DNA of 64,000 bases from Ferruginibacter albus (GTDB taxonomy: Bacteria; Bacteroidota; Bacteroidia; Chitinophagales; Chitinophagaceae): NCBI RefSeq assembly GCF_020042285.1, contig NZ_CP083388.1:1886001-1950000 (forward strand), in the 5' to 3' direction. Shown here piece after piece: positions 56,630 to 64,000 of the stretch. How positions within the stretch are numbered: position 1 is the stretch's first letter; each line of letters opens with the position of its first letter. Both the position numbers and the translations under genes were made by a program. The notes below the pieces were generated by a model. It had not been told where the DNA came from. It saw nothing but the letters and a program-made list of their open reading frames with translations, and did not search any database.

Positions 56630-57352
56630 ATGAAATCATCTAACAACAAAATATTGATTACCGGCGGCGCTACCGGGATAGGCTTAGGATTAACTGAACG
56701 TTTCATCAAAGAAAACAATACAGTAATTATTTGTGGCAGACGTACAGAAGTATTAAAAGCAGTAACAGATAAATTTCCTTCTGTAATTTCTAAAGAGTGC
56801 GATCTTTCTGTTGAAGCCGATCGCATTGAATTGTATAAGTGGATAGCAAAAGAACATATGGATCTGAATGTATTGGTAAACAATGCAGGTATTCAAAACT
56901 GGATGAGTGTTTCAGACGAAGGCTTTTATCAAAAAGCAGCAGATGAGATTTCGATCAACGTAACAGCGCCCGTTCATTTAGCAAACTTGTTTGTCGGTTT
57001 GCCATCATTAAATACCATTATCAATGTTACTTCAGGGCTGGCATTTATTCCGCTTTCAAAAGTTCCTGTGTATTGCGCTACCAAAGCATTTATGCGTTCC
57101 TTCACACTTTCGTTGCGGCATATGCTGCAAGAAAAAAATATAGAAGTAATAGAAATGATACCGCCCGCCTTAAATACAGACCTTGGTGCAAAAGGTATAC
57201 ACGATGCATATCCACCGGTAAGTGATTTTGTAGAAGCTGTATTTGAACAAATGAAGCAAGGAAAGAAAGAGCTTACATTTGGAACAAGCGAAGCAAGAGC
57301 AAATGCCAATAATGAAATAATAGCCGATTATTTTAATAAGATGAATCCTTGA
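56630..57352 (+). CDS. Short-chain dehydrogenase/reductase (DltE-like)
   Basis: NAD(P)-dependent SDR of 240 residues with cofactor motif GGATGIGLG (12-20), NNAG (about 84-87) and catalytic YCATK (Tyr and Lys, about 145-149) with the upstream Ser in NVTSG. The substrate is not shown by the sequence; relatives (DltE, other short oxidoreductases) are often unassigned. The gene is convergent with the sigma-factor gene (4 bp between stops) and has a -7 box just upstream. Confidence 0.88.
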   Translation: MKSSNNKILITGGATGIGLGLTERFIKENNTVIICGRRTEVLKAVTDKFPSVISKECDLSVEADRIELYKWIAKEHMDLNVLVNNAGIQNWMSVSDEGFYQKAADEISINVTAPVHLANLFVGLPSLNTIINVTSGLAFIPLSKVPVYCATKAFMRSFTLSLRHMLQEKNIEVIEMIPPALNTDLGAKGIHDAYPPVSDFVEAVFEQMKQGKKELTFGTSEARANANNEIIADYFNKMNP

Positions 57353-57356
57353 TTGC

Positions 57357-58589
57357 TTATTGCCGGCATGCTGCTATTTTATTCGAGATAAGAATTTTAT
57401 CTGAATTTGATCTTGCCAATACCAATGCATTTTGTAAATGAGCAATTGCTTTAGCATTATCAATACTTATATAAAGTTCTCCCATTAGAGAATGATATAA
57501 ATGGTTGCCGGAAAGAGCTATCTTTTCTGCTTCTATGATCGCTTCTTTTTTGCCATATACTTTAGCAAATGCATAGGTTCTGTTCAATGCAGCAATAGGG
57601 GAGTATTCAATAAGTAAAAGATGATTGTACAATTGCAAAATATTCTCCCACTTTTCAGTTGTATCTTTTTTGATGGTATGCCAGTATGCAATGCCGGCTT
57701 CTATATGATATTTTGAAAGATGATTTCCTTGAGAAGCCCGGTTCAAAAAATATTCACCTTTGGCAATCAGTTCCTCATTCCATAAAGTAGTATCCTGGTC
57801 TTGGTATAAAACGATTTCTCCATTTTGATTTACCCTCGCATCAAATCGTGATGAATGGAAGCACATTAAAGAAAGCAACGCATTCACAAAAGGCAGGTTC
57901 GTTTGCTCGTTTTCAACCAAAAGATACGTCAACCGCATTGCTTCAATGCAAAGCTCTTTACGTAATGGAATGTTTTGATGTGAAGAATAATAGCCTTCAT
58001 TAAAAAGTAAATACAATGTTGTTAGAACAGTAGAAAGGCGATCGTTTATCTCCGCTACTGTTGGTTGTTCGATTTTTATTTTATCTGTTCGGAGTCTCTC
58101 TTTAGCTCGCTGCAATCGTTTATAAATAACTTCTTTATTGGTTAGAAAAGCATTGGCGATCTCATCTGCACCAAAGCCGCAAAGCAGGTTTAAAGCTAAT
58201 CCTATTTGTGCTTCTGTGGGATTACAGGGATGACAAACAACAAATATCATTGCCAATTGACTGTCGCTAATGTTTTTTACAGACAGATCGATTTCTATTT
58301 CTTCGGAATTTTTTGAAGTATGCTTTATTGCTTTTGTAATGGTTTGTGCAAAAAGTGAATTACGCTTTATATAATCCTTTGTTTTGTTTTTTGCTACAGT
58401 GTACAGCCATGCTGTAGGGTTTTCAGGCAATCCTTTTAATCCCCATAGTTCAGAAGCAGAAAGAAAAGTGTCGCTAACAATATCTTCTGCAATTTCTATA
58501 TGTTCAATACCAAACAGCTTACAAAGTACGGCTACTATTTTCCTGTACTCTGTTCTGAATAAATGTGGTATTAATTCTGTTTGCTGCAT
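57357..58589 (-). CDS. ECF42-type RNA polymerase sigma factor with C-terminal helical/TPR domain
   Basis: 410-residue protein, much longer than a plain ECF sigma. Sigma region 2 is in the first 75 residues (with FGIEHIEIAEDIVSDTFL; AWLYTVAKNKTKDYIKR). Sigma 4 is at about 110-170 (VCHPCNPTEAQ, then LTNKEVIYKRLQRAKERLR). A long helical extension (about 190-410; DUF6596/TPR-like, with SPIAALNRTYAFAKVYG) fits the ECF42 group. In that group the sigma gene is usually next to a DGPF/YCII-type gene, and that is what lies upstream here. The ATG at 58589 (MQQTELIPHLF) is preferred over the longer frame from 58622, which overlaps a hairpin. Likely role: activation of a small stress or metabolite-response regulon, including its own partner gene. 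Confidence 0.85.
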   Translation of the reverse strand: MQQTELIPHLFRTEYRKIVAVLCKLFGIEHIEIAEDIVSDTFLSASELWGLKGLPENPTAWLYTVAKNKTKDYIKRNSLFAQTITKAIKHTSKNSEEIEIDLSVKNISDSQLAMIFVVCHPCNPTEAQIGLALNLLCGFGADEIANAFLTNKEVIYKRLQRAKERLRTDKIKIEQPTVAEINDRLSTVLTTLYLLFNEGYYSSHQNIPLRKELCIEAMRLTYLLVENEQTNLPFVNALLSLMCFHSSRFDARVNQNGEIVLYQDQDTTLWNEELIAKGEYFLNRASQGNHLSKYHIEAGIAYWHTIKKDTTEKWENILQLYNHLLLIEYSPIAALNRTYAFAKVYGKKEAIIEAEKIALSGNHLYHSLMGELYISIDNAKAIAHLQNALVLARSNSDKILISNKIAACRQ

Positions 58590-58592
58590 ATA

Positions 58593-58626
58593 ATAAATGC
58601 CTTTGCAAAAGTACAAAGGCATTTAT
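58593..58626. repeat. Hairpin with a -7-like box in its loop, between DGPF and sigma genes
   Basis: Perfect 13-bp arms (58593-58605 and 58614-58626) around an 8-nt loop. The loop reads TACTTTTG on the minus strand (58606-58613), an exact TAnnTTTG. The stem lies after the DGPF gene stop and ends 4 bp before the sigma ATG. It may be a terminator or attenuator, or a promoter feature of the sigma gene. Confidence 0.55.
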
Positions 58627-58643
58627 GCTTTTTATTATTCGGT

Positions 58644-58985
58644 TTACATGGCATCTATTTCTCTTACTTCCACGCTGCCGCCCATTTGCAAACCCGGACA
58701 ACCTTTTGCCAATTCCGTTGCTTCTTCTAAAGAGTTGGCTTTTACAATAGTATAACCTGCCAATGATTCTTTGATCTCTGTGTAAGGTCCATCAGTGATC
58801 ACATTACCCGGTTTTAGCACGTTGCCTGAAGGTACCAATCGGTTGCCTCTGTCGGTTAATTTGTTTTGAGCTGCAATCCCGCCTATCCAATCGATCCAGC
58901 GTTTAGTAACAGCCTGCATTTCTTCCGGCGAGGCTTTAGGAGTGGCTTTGTAATCTGTTCTGAACAGAAAAAGAAAATCTTTCAT
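58644..58985 (-). CDS. DGPF-domain (YCII-like) protein
   Basis: 113-residue small protein with the fold start MKDFLFLFR, the family motif DGPYTE (about 66-71, a DGPF variant) and a ferredoxin-like alpha/beta layout ending in MGGSVEVREID. Such proteins are the standard companions of ECF41/ECF42 sigma factors and may be its target, with an unknown enzyme-like role. It is 54 bp upstream of the sigma gene on the same strand, in a probable operon. A TGTCCA-N16-CGTC element precedes it. Confidence 0.85.
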   Translation of the reverse strand: MKDFLFLFRTDYKATPKASPEEMQAVTKRWIDWIGGIAAQNKLTDRGNRLVPSGNVLKPGNVITDGPYTEIKESLAGYTIVKANSLEEATELAKGCPGLQMGGSVEVREIDAM

Positions 58986-59015
58986 TTTTTAAATTTTTAA
59001 TTAGGAAAAACAAAT

Positions 59016-59041
59016 GACGATCGAGTTTTTAAAATTGGACA
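59016..59041 (-). promoter_or_regulatory. Candidate ECF-type promoter of the DGPF-sigma operon
   Basis: On the minus strand TGTCCA (59041-59036), a 16-bp spacer and CGTC (59019-59016) form a -35/-10 pair of the kind used by ECF sigma factors. The ECF42 consensus known from Streptomyces (TGTCGA) differs by one base. The predicted start is about 20-25 bp before the DGPF ATG. Autoregulation is an inference. Confidence 0.4.
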
Positions 59042-59479
59042 AGTATTTAAAATATTTTGAAAATAAACAGTTATATCCTGAAAGATATAACTCTCTTGTT
59101 TGTTTTATAATGGCAGGCGCTGATAAGATAATTAAATTAGTATGTAGGGTAGTAAAATAGTTTTTACGCGACTTTTTGCTCTAAATCAAGAAAAATGTAA
59201 AAAAGTTGTGATTTGTCAATATAAATTTTTATTTTTGCCTTGTACCGTATGATATGCACCTCGCATTTCACCTTAGTTGCCCCCTTAGCAACGTACTAAC
59301 AAGTAATCCTCTTCCTCTGAACTTTCGCTTTATCCTTCGTATTAACTCTTACACTAACGAATTAGCGTTTTAAGCTATCCTGTCATCTATTTATCATTAT
59401 CAGATTCCTGTGAATTTCATATCGTTAATCGATTGATTTTGTTTGCATTGTTTAAGTTATCGAGATAAAAAATACAGGA
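59042..59479. promoter_or_regulatory. Long leader with a candidate promoter of the giant surface gene
   Basis: TATTTTTG at 59230-59237 fits TAnnTTTG, with GTTG at 59205-59208 (21 bp upstream) as a possible partner. If used, it makes a leader of about 235 nt before the ATG at 59480. The leader is pyrimidine-rich from about 59260 to 59340 and has no clear hairpin or open frame. Confidence 0.4.
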
Positions 59480-62400
59480 ATGAAACAAGTTTACCCTCTT
59501 TTACCGTTTTCAGTGTTATTGTATACTATCAGGCATGCTGAAACAAGCATTACTACAGTTGTACTATCACTGTTATGCATCATTCTTTTTGCTGTAGCAT
59601 TAATATTTAATGATTACAAACTAAGAAAATTGAGAAAACAGGCAAGGCTTGCTTTCATCCATCATAAAAACACTCATTCTCTTAGTTTATATAAAAGAGC
59701 AGGATTAGTAATTGCCTTTCTGATAGGCGGTCTTTTTGTTACGACGGTAAGTTTAGCACAAACAACAAATACTTACAATTCAAGCACAACCTGGACTTGC
59801 CCTATTGGCGTAAGTTCTATAACTGTTGAATGTTGGGGTGCAGGCGGAGCAGGTGGTGGTGCAACAGCTAATCCATCCTCAGGCGGCGGTGGTGGTGGTG
59901 GTTCTTATGTAAAAAACACTTCAATAGCTGTTACTCCAGGAACAACATATACCATAACAGTAGGTGCAGGCGGTAGCGGAAGTACAGGAGCTGGGCAGGC
60001 TGGAGGTGATAGTTGGTTTGGAAGCACTACAACAATTTTAGCAAAAGGCGGTAATGGAGGTAATGGGGCAAGTTCTACCAACCAAACCGCTACAGGTGCG
60101 GCTGCTGTAACTACCGGTAATGTGGGCGCAACATCTCCGTTCAATTATTATGGAGGAGCAGGCGGAACGGGTAGTTCTAATGGCGGCTCAGGTGGTGGTG
60201 GCGGTTCCAGCGCAGGAACAGGTTCGAACGGTAATAATGCTTCAGGTCGTAATGGAGGAAGTGCTCCTACGGGAGGTTTTGCAGGAGCTGATGGATCTAC
60301 GTCTTCAGGCAGTGGTAGTAATGGAGGTGTTGGTGCCGGTGGCGCTGGCGGAAAAGCAAGCAGCAGTACAGACAGAAGCGGAGGTGATGGAGGCGATGGC
60401 AGAATTAAAATAACATACACTGTTTTAACGTATAAAGATGCATGGGTTTCAATGGATCTGACCGGTGGCGGCACTTTTTCAGGAACTACATGGTGTGCAG
60501 GTGAAACCAGAAATGTAAAAGTAACGGTAAAGAATACCGGTACGGCAACATGGACAGATGCAAGTCCTGATATTAACATCGGTGTTAAATGGAATACCAA
60601 CGGAACAAGCTGGAATGATTATAATGTAAGAGTGGATGCGGCAGGCTTAGCGCCCGGTGCAACTGCTACTTATACTTTACCTGTTACGGCTTCTAATAAT
60701 GTAGGTGGGGTGTACACTACGCCCTTAGCCACCGGTACTAATAAATTAACCTTTGATATAGCTTACGAAGGTGTTGCATGGTTTGCGAGTAATGCAGGCG
60801 GCGTTGGTCCAAGTAATGTTGTCAGTACTTCTTCCAGTATTACAATTGTAACTTCCCCTACAGCTAATTCAGGAAATGCATTAACTACCTGTTCTACTTC
60901 AGGAGCACTTAATATTACATCCGGAGCAAGTGCTGCCAATCAAACAAGTGTAGCATGGACATCCAGCGGAACAGGAACGTTCGCCAATGCCAGTTCATTA
61001 ACAACAGCAACGTATACACCAAGTGCAGCGGATATTGCAGCCGGAAGCGTAATGCTGACATTAACCGCTAAAGGAAGTGCATGTAATGTTTCTTCTTCAA
61101 AAACATTAACCATTAATACGCCACCCACAGCTGCAGTGGCAGGAGCAGCTCAATCAGGCGCGGCAACTTGCGGAACAACTACGGTTACATTAGGCGCCAA
61201 TACGCCAATCTACGGTTCCGGCTTGTGGACGATAACTTCAGGTACCGGTGGTTCTTTTACTGATGCCACCAGTCCAACAACAACATTCAGTGGTATTGCA
61301 GGTAGTAGCTATGCATTAAAATGGACGATCTCTCAAACAGCTTGTACATCATCTTCAGATAATACAACAGTAAGCTTTAGTCAAAATCCAACAGCAGCTA
61401 ATGCAGGTGCTGATCAAACAGATGCAGCAACCTGCGGATTAACTACGGTTACTTTAGCGGCAAACGCACCAACTGTTGGTACAGGACAATGGAGTATTGT
61501 ATCAGGTACAGGAGGTTCATTTGCAGATAATCTAAATCGTTCTACAACATTTACCGGTGTTGCAGGTAATACATATACATTAAGATGGACAATTACCAGT
61601 GCATTCTGTGGAGCTTCGACAGATGATGTAGATGTAGCTTTCAATGTTCCGCCAACAACTGCTAATGCAGGTGCTAATCAAACAGGCAATGCTACCTGCG
61701 GATTAACCACTGTAGCAATGAATGCCAATACGCCTTTAGTTGGAACAGGGCAGTGGAGTATTGTATCAGGTACAGGTGGTTCTTTCGATGATGTAAATAA
61801 TCCTGTTGCAAACTTTAGCGGTGCTGCTGGTAATAGTTATACGTTAAGATGGACGATCACTAACGGCCTTTGTAAATCAACAAGTGATGTAAATGTTACA
61901 TTTAATACCGGCGCAACTCTTGCTGATGCCGGCGCTGATCAAGGTGCTACAGCAACCTGCGGATTGACAACTGTTACATTAACGGGTAATACACCTTCTT
62001 TCGGAACAGGACAATGGAGTATTGTAAACGGAACGGGTGGTTCATTTAGTAATGCTTCTAATCCTGCATCAACTTTTACAGGAGTTGCAGGCAATACGTA
62101 TACATTAAGATGGACAATAACAAGCCCATGTAATATTACTTCTGATGACGTGGATATAACTTTCAGTGCGAATCCGACAACAGCGAATGCAGGCGCCAAT
62201 CAAACAGCTGCTGCAACCTGCGGATTAACTACAGTTACTTTAGCAGCCAATACACCAACAGTAGGAACAGGAGTGTGGAGTATTCAATCAGGTACAGGTG
62301 GAACAGTAACAGATGTAAACAATCCAACCTCAACATTTAGCGGCGTTGCCGGAAATACATATGTATTAAGATGGACCATTTCAAATAGTCCTTGTACATC

Positions 62401-64000
62401 TTCTTTCTCAGATGTTACTATTACGTTTAATCAATTACCAACAACAGCAGATGCAGGTCCTGACCAAATTGATGCTGCAACCTGCGGATTAACTACAATA
62501 ACATTAGCAGCGAATACGCCAACAACCGGTACAGGTAAATGGAATATAGTTTCAGGAACCGGTGGTGCGATCAATAACATAAACAATCCGTCATCAACCT
62601 TTAGTGGTGTTGCAGGTAATACCTATACATTAAGATGGACAGTTTCAAACAGTCCATGTACAGCATCAACAGATGATGTAGTAATTACATTCAATCAAAT
62701 TCCATCGGTTAGCAATGCATCAACCAAAAGTATTTGTAATGCTACAAGTACCAATATTGCTTTAACAGCAAGCGTTGCAAGTAATTTCAGTTGGACATTA
62801 GGAACAAATGTTGGTAGTATTACAGGTGCAAGTGCTAGTGTTAGCCCGGCAACTACCATCAATCAAACATTAAATAATTCAAGTAACTCAGGATCAGGTT
62901 CAATACAATATATTGTTACACCAACTTCAACTATAGGTTGTGTAGGTAATCCTTCAACTATAACAGTAACAGTTAATCCAACACCTGCCGTAACTAATAC
63001 AGCTACAGCGGCCACTTGTAGCGGCACGGGTCCAAACATTGGTTTAACAGCAAGTGCACCAAGCTCTTTTGCATGGACGCTCGGAACAAATGTTGGAACT
63101 ATTACCGGTGCAACTGCTACATCAGGTTCAACCATTAATCAAACATTAACCAATCCAAGTAATGCAAATACAGGCTCTATAGAATATAAGGTTACACCAA
63201 CATCTACAACAGGTTCTTGTGCGGGAAGTCCTTATACTATAACGGTTACGGTTAATCCAAAACCTGCTGTTACTACTGCAACTACTGCTTCTACCTGTAG
63301 CGGAACAAGTCCTAACATTGGTTTAACAGCAAGCACACCAAGTTCTTTTGCATGGACTCTCGGAACAAATGTTGGAACTATTACGGGTGCAAGCGCAACA
63401 TCAGGTTCATCCATCAATCAAACATTAACCAATCCAAGTAATTCTTCCAACGGAAGTATTCAATATGTTGTTACACCAACGGCAACAACGGGTTCTTGTG
63501 TAGGTAATACTACCACCATAACAGTAACGGTTAATCCAAAACCTGCCGTAAGTAATGCTGCTACGAAATCGATCTGTAGCGGAACAAGTACTAATATAGG
63601 GTTAACAGCAAGCACAAACAGCTCATTCAGCTGGAGTATAGGAACTATTACAGGAGGTATTACCGGTGCTAGTGCAGGCTCAGGACCTACAGGTACTACA
63701 ATCAACCAGGTATTAACAAACCCAAGCAATTCAACAGCAGGCACGGTACAATATGTTATTACACCAACCTCTAATACAGGTTCCTGCGCAGGCGCTCCTT
63801 ATACCATAACGGTAACGGTTAACCCATTACCAATTGTAACAGTAAGTACTAACTATTGTGTTGGGGGAGGTGTGGTGAAACTGACAGGAAATTCATCAAT
63901 TACACCTGCTACTTATTTATGGACAGACGCAGAAACTACGCAAGCTATTAATGTTGATATTGCAGGAACGTATGCCGTTACCGGTACTGTCACTGCTACA
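59480..64000 (+). CDS. Giant exported repeat protein (3' end outside window), probable T9SS adhesin
   Basis: The frame is open from the ATG at 59480 to the window end (1507 codons, no stop), so the 3' end and any sorting domain are beyond view. The N-terminus is odd: a hydrophobic segment at about residues 24-43, a basic stretch (KLRKLRKQARLAF), then a second hydrophobic segment at about 75-92 ending in SLAQ94, which looks like a signal peptide cleavage site. Next is a glycine-rich domain (about 105-310; CWGAGGAGGG, GAGGSGSTG). Then come CARDB/Ig-like parts (about 315-450) and a set of about six 87-88-residue repeats (each with ATCGLTTVTL and YTLRWTI, from about 61.1 to 62.7 kb). Finally there are about 93-residue Ig-like repeats (SNFSWTLGTNVGSITGAS, from 62.7 kb). 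Likely an outer-surface adhesin moved by T9SS. Confidence 0.85.
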   Translation, partial: MKQVYPLLPFSVLLYTIRHAETSITTVVLSLLCIILFAVALIFNDYKLRKLRKQARLAFIHHKNTHSLSLYKRAGLVIAFLIGGLFVTTVSLAQTTNTYNSSTTWTCPIGVSSITVECWGAGGAGGGATANPSSGGGGGGGSYVKNTSIAVTPGTTYTITVGAGGSGSTGAGQAGGDSWFGSTTTILAKGGNGGNGASSTNQTATGAAAVTTGNVGATSPFNYYGGAGGTGSSNGGSGGGGGSSAGTGSNGNNASGRNGGSAPTGGFAGADGSTSSGSGSNGGVGAGGAGGKASSSTDRSGGDGGDGRIKITYTVLTYKDAWVSMDLTGGGTFSGTTWCAGETRNVKVTVKNTGTATWTDASPDINIGVKWNTNGTSWNDYNVRVDAAGLAPGATATYTLPVTASNNVGGVYTTPLATGTNKLTFDIAYEGVAWFASNAGGVGPSNVVSTSSSITIVTSPTANSGNALTTCSTSGALNITSGASAANQTSVAWTSSGTGTFANASSLTTATYTPSAADIAAGSVMLTLTAKGSACNVSSSKTLTINTPPTAAVAGAAQSGAATCGTTTVTLGANTPIYGSGLWTITSGTGGSFTDATSPTTTFSGIAGSSYALKWTISQTACTSSSDNTTVSFSQNPTAANAGADQTDAATCGLTTVTLAANAPTVGTGQWSIVSGTGGSFADNLNRSTTFTGVAGNTYTLRWTITSAFCGASTDDVDVAFNVPPTTANAGANQTGNATCGLTTVAMNANTPLVGTGQWSIVSGTGGSFDDVNNPVANFSGAAGNSYTLRWTITNGLCKSTSDVNVTFNTGATLADAGADQGATATCGLTTVTLTGNTPSFGTGQWSIVNGTGGSFSNASNPASTFTGVAGNTYTLRWTITSPCNITSDDVDITFSANPTTANAGANQTAAATCGLTTVTLAANTPTVGTGVWSIQSGTGGTVTDVNNPTSTFSGVAGNTYVLRWTISNSPCTSSFSDVTITFNQLPTTADAGPDQIDAATCGLTTITLAANTPTTGTGKWNIVSGTGGAINNINNPSSTFSGVAGNTYTLRWTVSNSPCTASTDDVVITFNQIPSVSNASTKSICNATSTNIALTASVASNFSWTLGTNVGSITGASASVSPATTINQTLNNSSNSGSGSIQYIVTPTSTIGCVGNPSTITVTVNPTPAVTNTATAATCSGTGPNIGLTASAPSSFAWTLGTNVGTITGATATSGSTINQTLTNPSNANTGSIEYKVTPTSTTGSCAGSPYTITVTVNPKPAVTTATTASTCSGTSPNIGLTASTPSSFAWTLGTNVGTITGASATSGSSINQTLTNPSNSSNGSIQYVVTPTATTGSCVGNTTTITVTVNPKPAVSNAATKSICSGTSTNIGLTASTNSSFSWSIGTITGGITGASAGSGPTGTTINQVLTNPSNSTAGTVQYVITPTSNTGSCAGAPYTITVTVNPLPIVTVSTNYCVGGGVVKLTGNSSITPATYLWTDAETTQAINVDIAGTYAVTGTVTAT

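Noticed and set aside
59905-63744. Open frames on the minus strand and in another plus frame inside the last giant gene
   Set aside because: The in-frame plus-strand protein from 59480 accounts for the region with repeats and a signal peptide; the others are shadows of its biased codons.

Overview
The window looks like chromosomal DNA of a Bacteroidota member, most likely a Chitinophagaceae-type soil or freshwater bacterium (inference; there is no rRNA here to settle it). The signs are moderate-to-low G+C, type IX secretion (T9SS) cargo with C-terminal sorting domains, a PorP/SprF protein beside a giant PKD-repeat protein with a gliding-type C-terminus, many lipoproteins and short signal peptides ending in AQ, and promoters of the TTTG-N19/20-TAnnTTTG type seen in front of a tRNA and other genes.

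Layout. 1-12 kb: hexuronate catabolism (uxaB, 5' end outside the window; uxaA; uxaC), then an OprO/P-type porin broken by one in-frame stop, small envelope genes, an S1/P1 nuclease, a PfkB kinase that fits KDG kinase, and an MFS permease. UxaC, UxaB, UxaA and KdgK would together convert galacturonate to KDPG. 12-26 kb: housekeeping and envelope genes (FAD monooxygenase, thioredoxin, dnaE, NlpC/P60 hydrolase, Wzx-like flippase, M1 aminopeptidase, oligopeptide-binding lipoprotein, MsrA). A 21-bp tandem array lies in the gap between the monooxygenase and thioredoxin genes. 26-31.2 kb: an accessory island with a 42-bp-period array of palindromic cores, a HEPN-like protein, a REP-associated tyrosine transposase (RAYT) inside inverted REP sequences, a copy of the RAYT 3' end between two further REPs, a DUF1801-like protein, a MORN/zinc-finger protein and an unknown protein. 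31-37.7 kb: tolC-acrA-acrB type efflux operon and a CBS protein. 37.8 kb: tRNA-Ser(TGA). 37.9-46.4 kb: T9SS cargo, PorP/SprF and a 1598-aa PKD protein. 46.5-49.7 kb: ligase-associated DEXH helicase and PdeM phosphoesterase. 49.9-56.5 kb: a second T9SS cargo protein and a 1431-aa repeat-rich surface protein. 56.6-59 kb: an SDR, then an ECF42-like sigma factor with its DGPF/YciI-type partner. 59.5 kb to the end: a giant glycine-rich and Ig-like repeat protein that runs off the window.

No complete new system could be proven from sequence alone. The most unusual parts are the 26-31 kb island (RAYT, REP, HEPN, repeat array), the two short-period arrays at about 13.5 and 26.2 kb, the nonsense-interrupted porin, the two-hydrophobic-segment N-terminus of the last giant protein, and an ECF-type promoter candidate in front of the DGPF gene.
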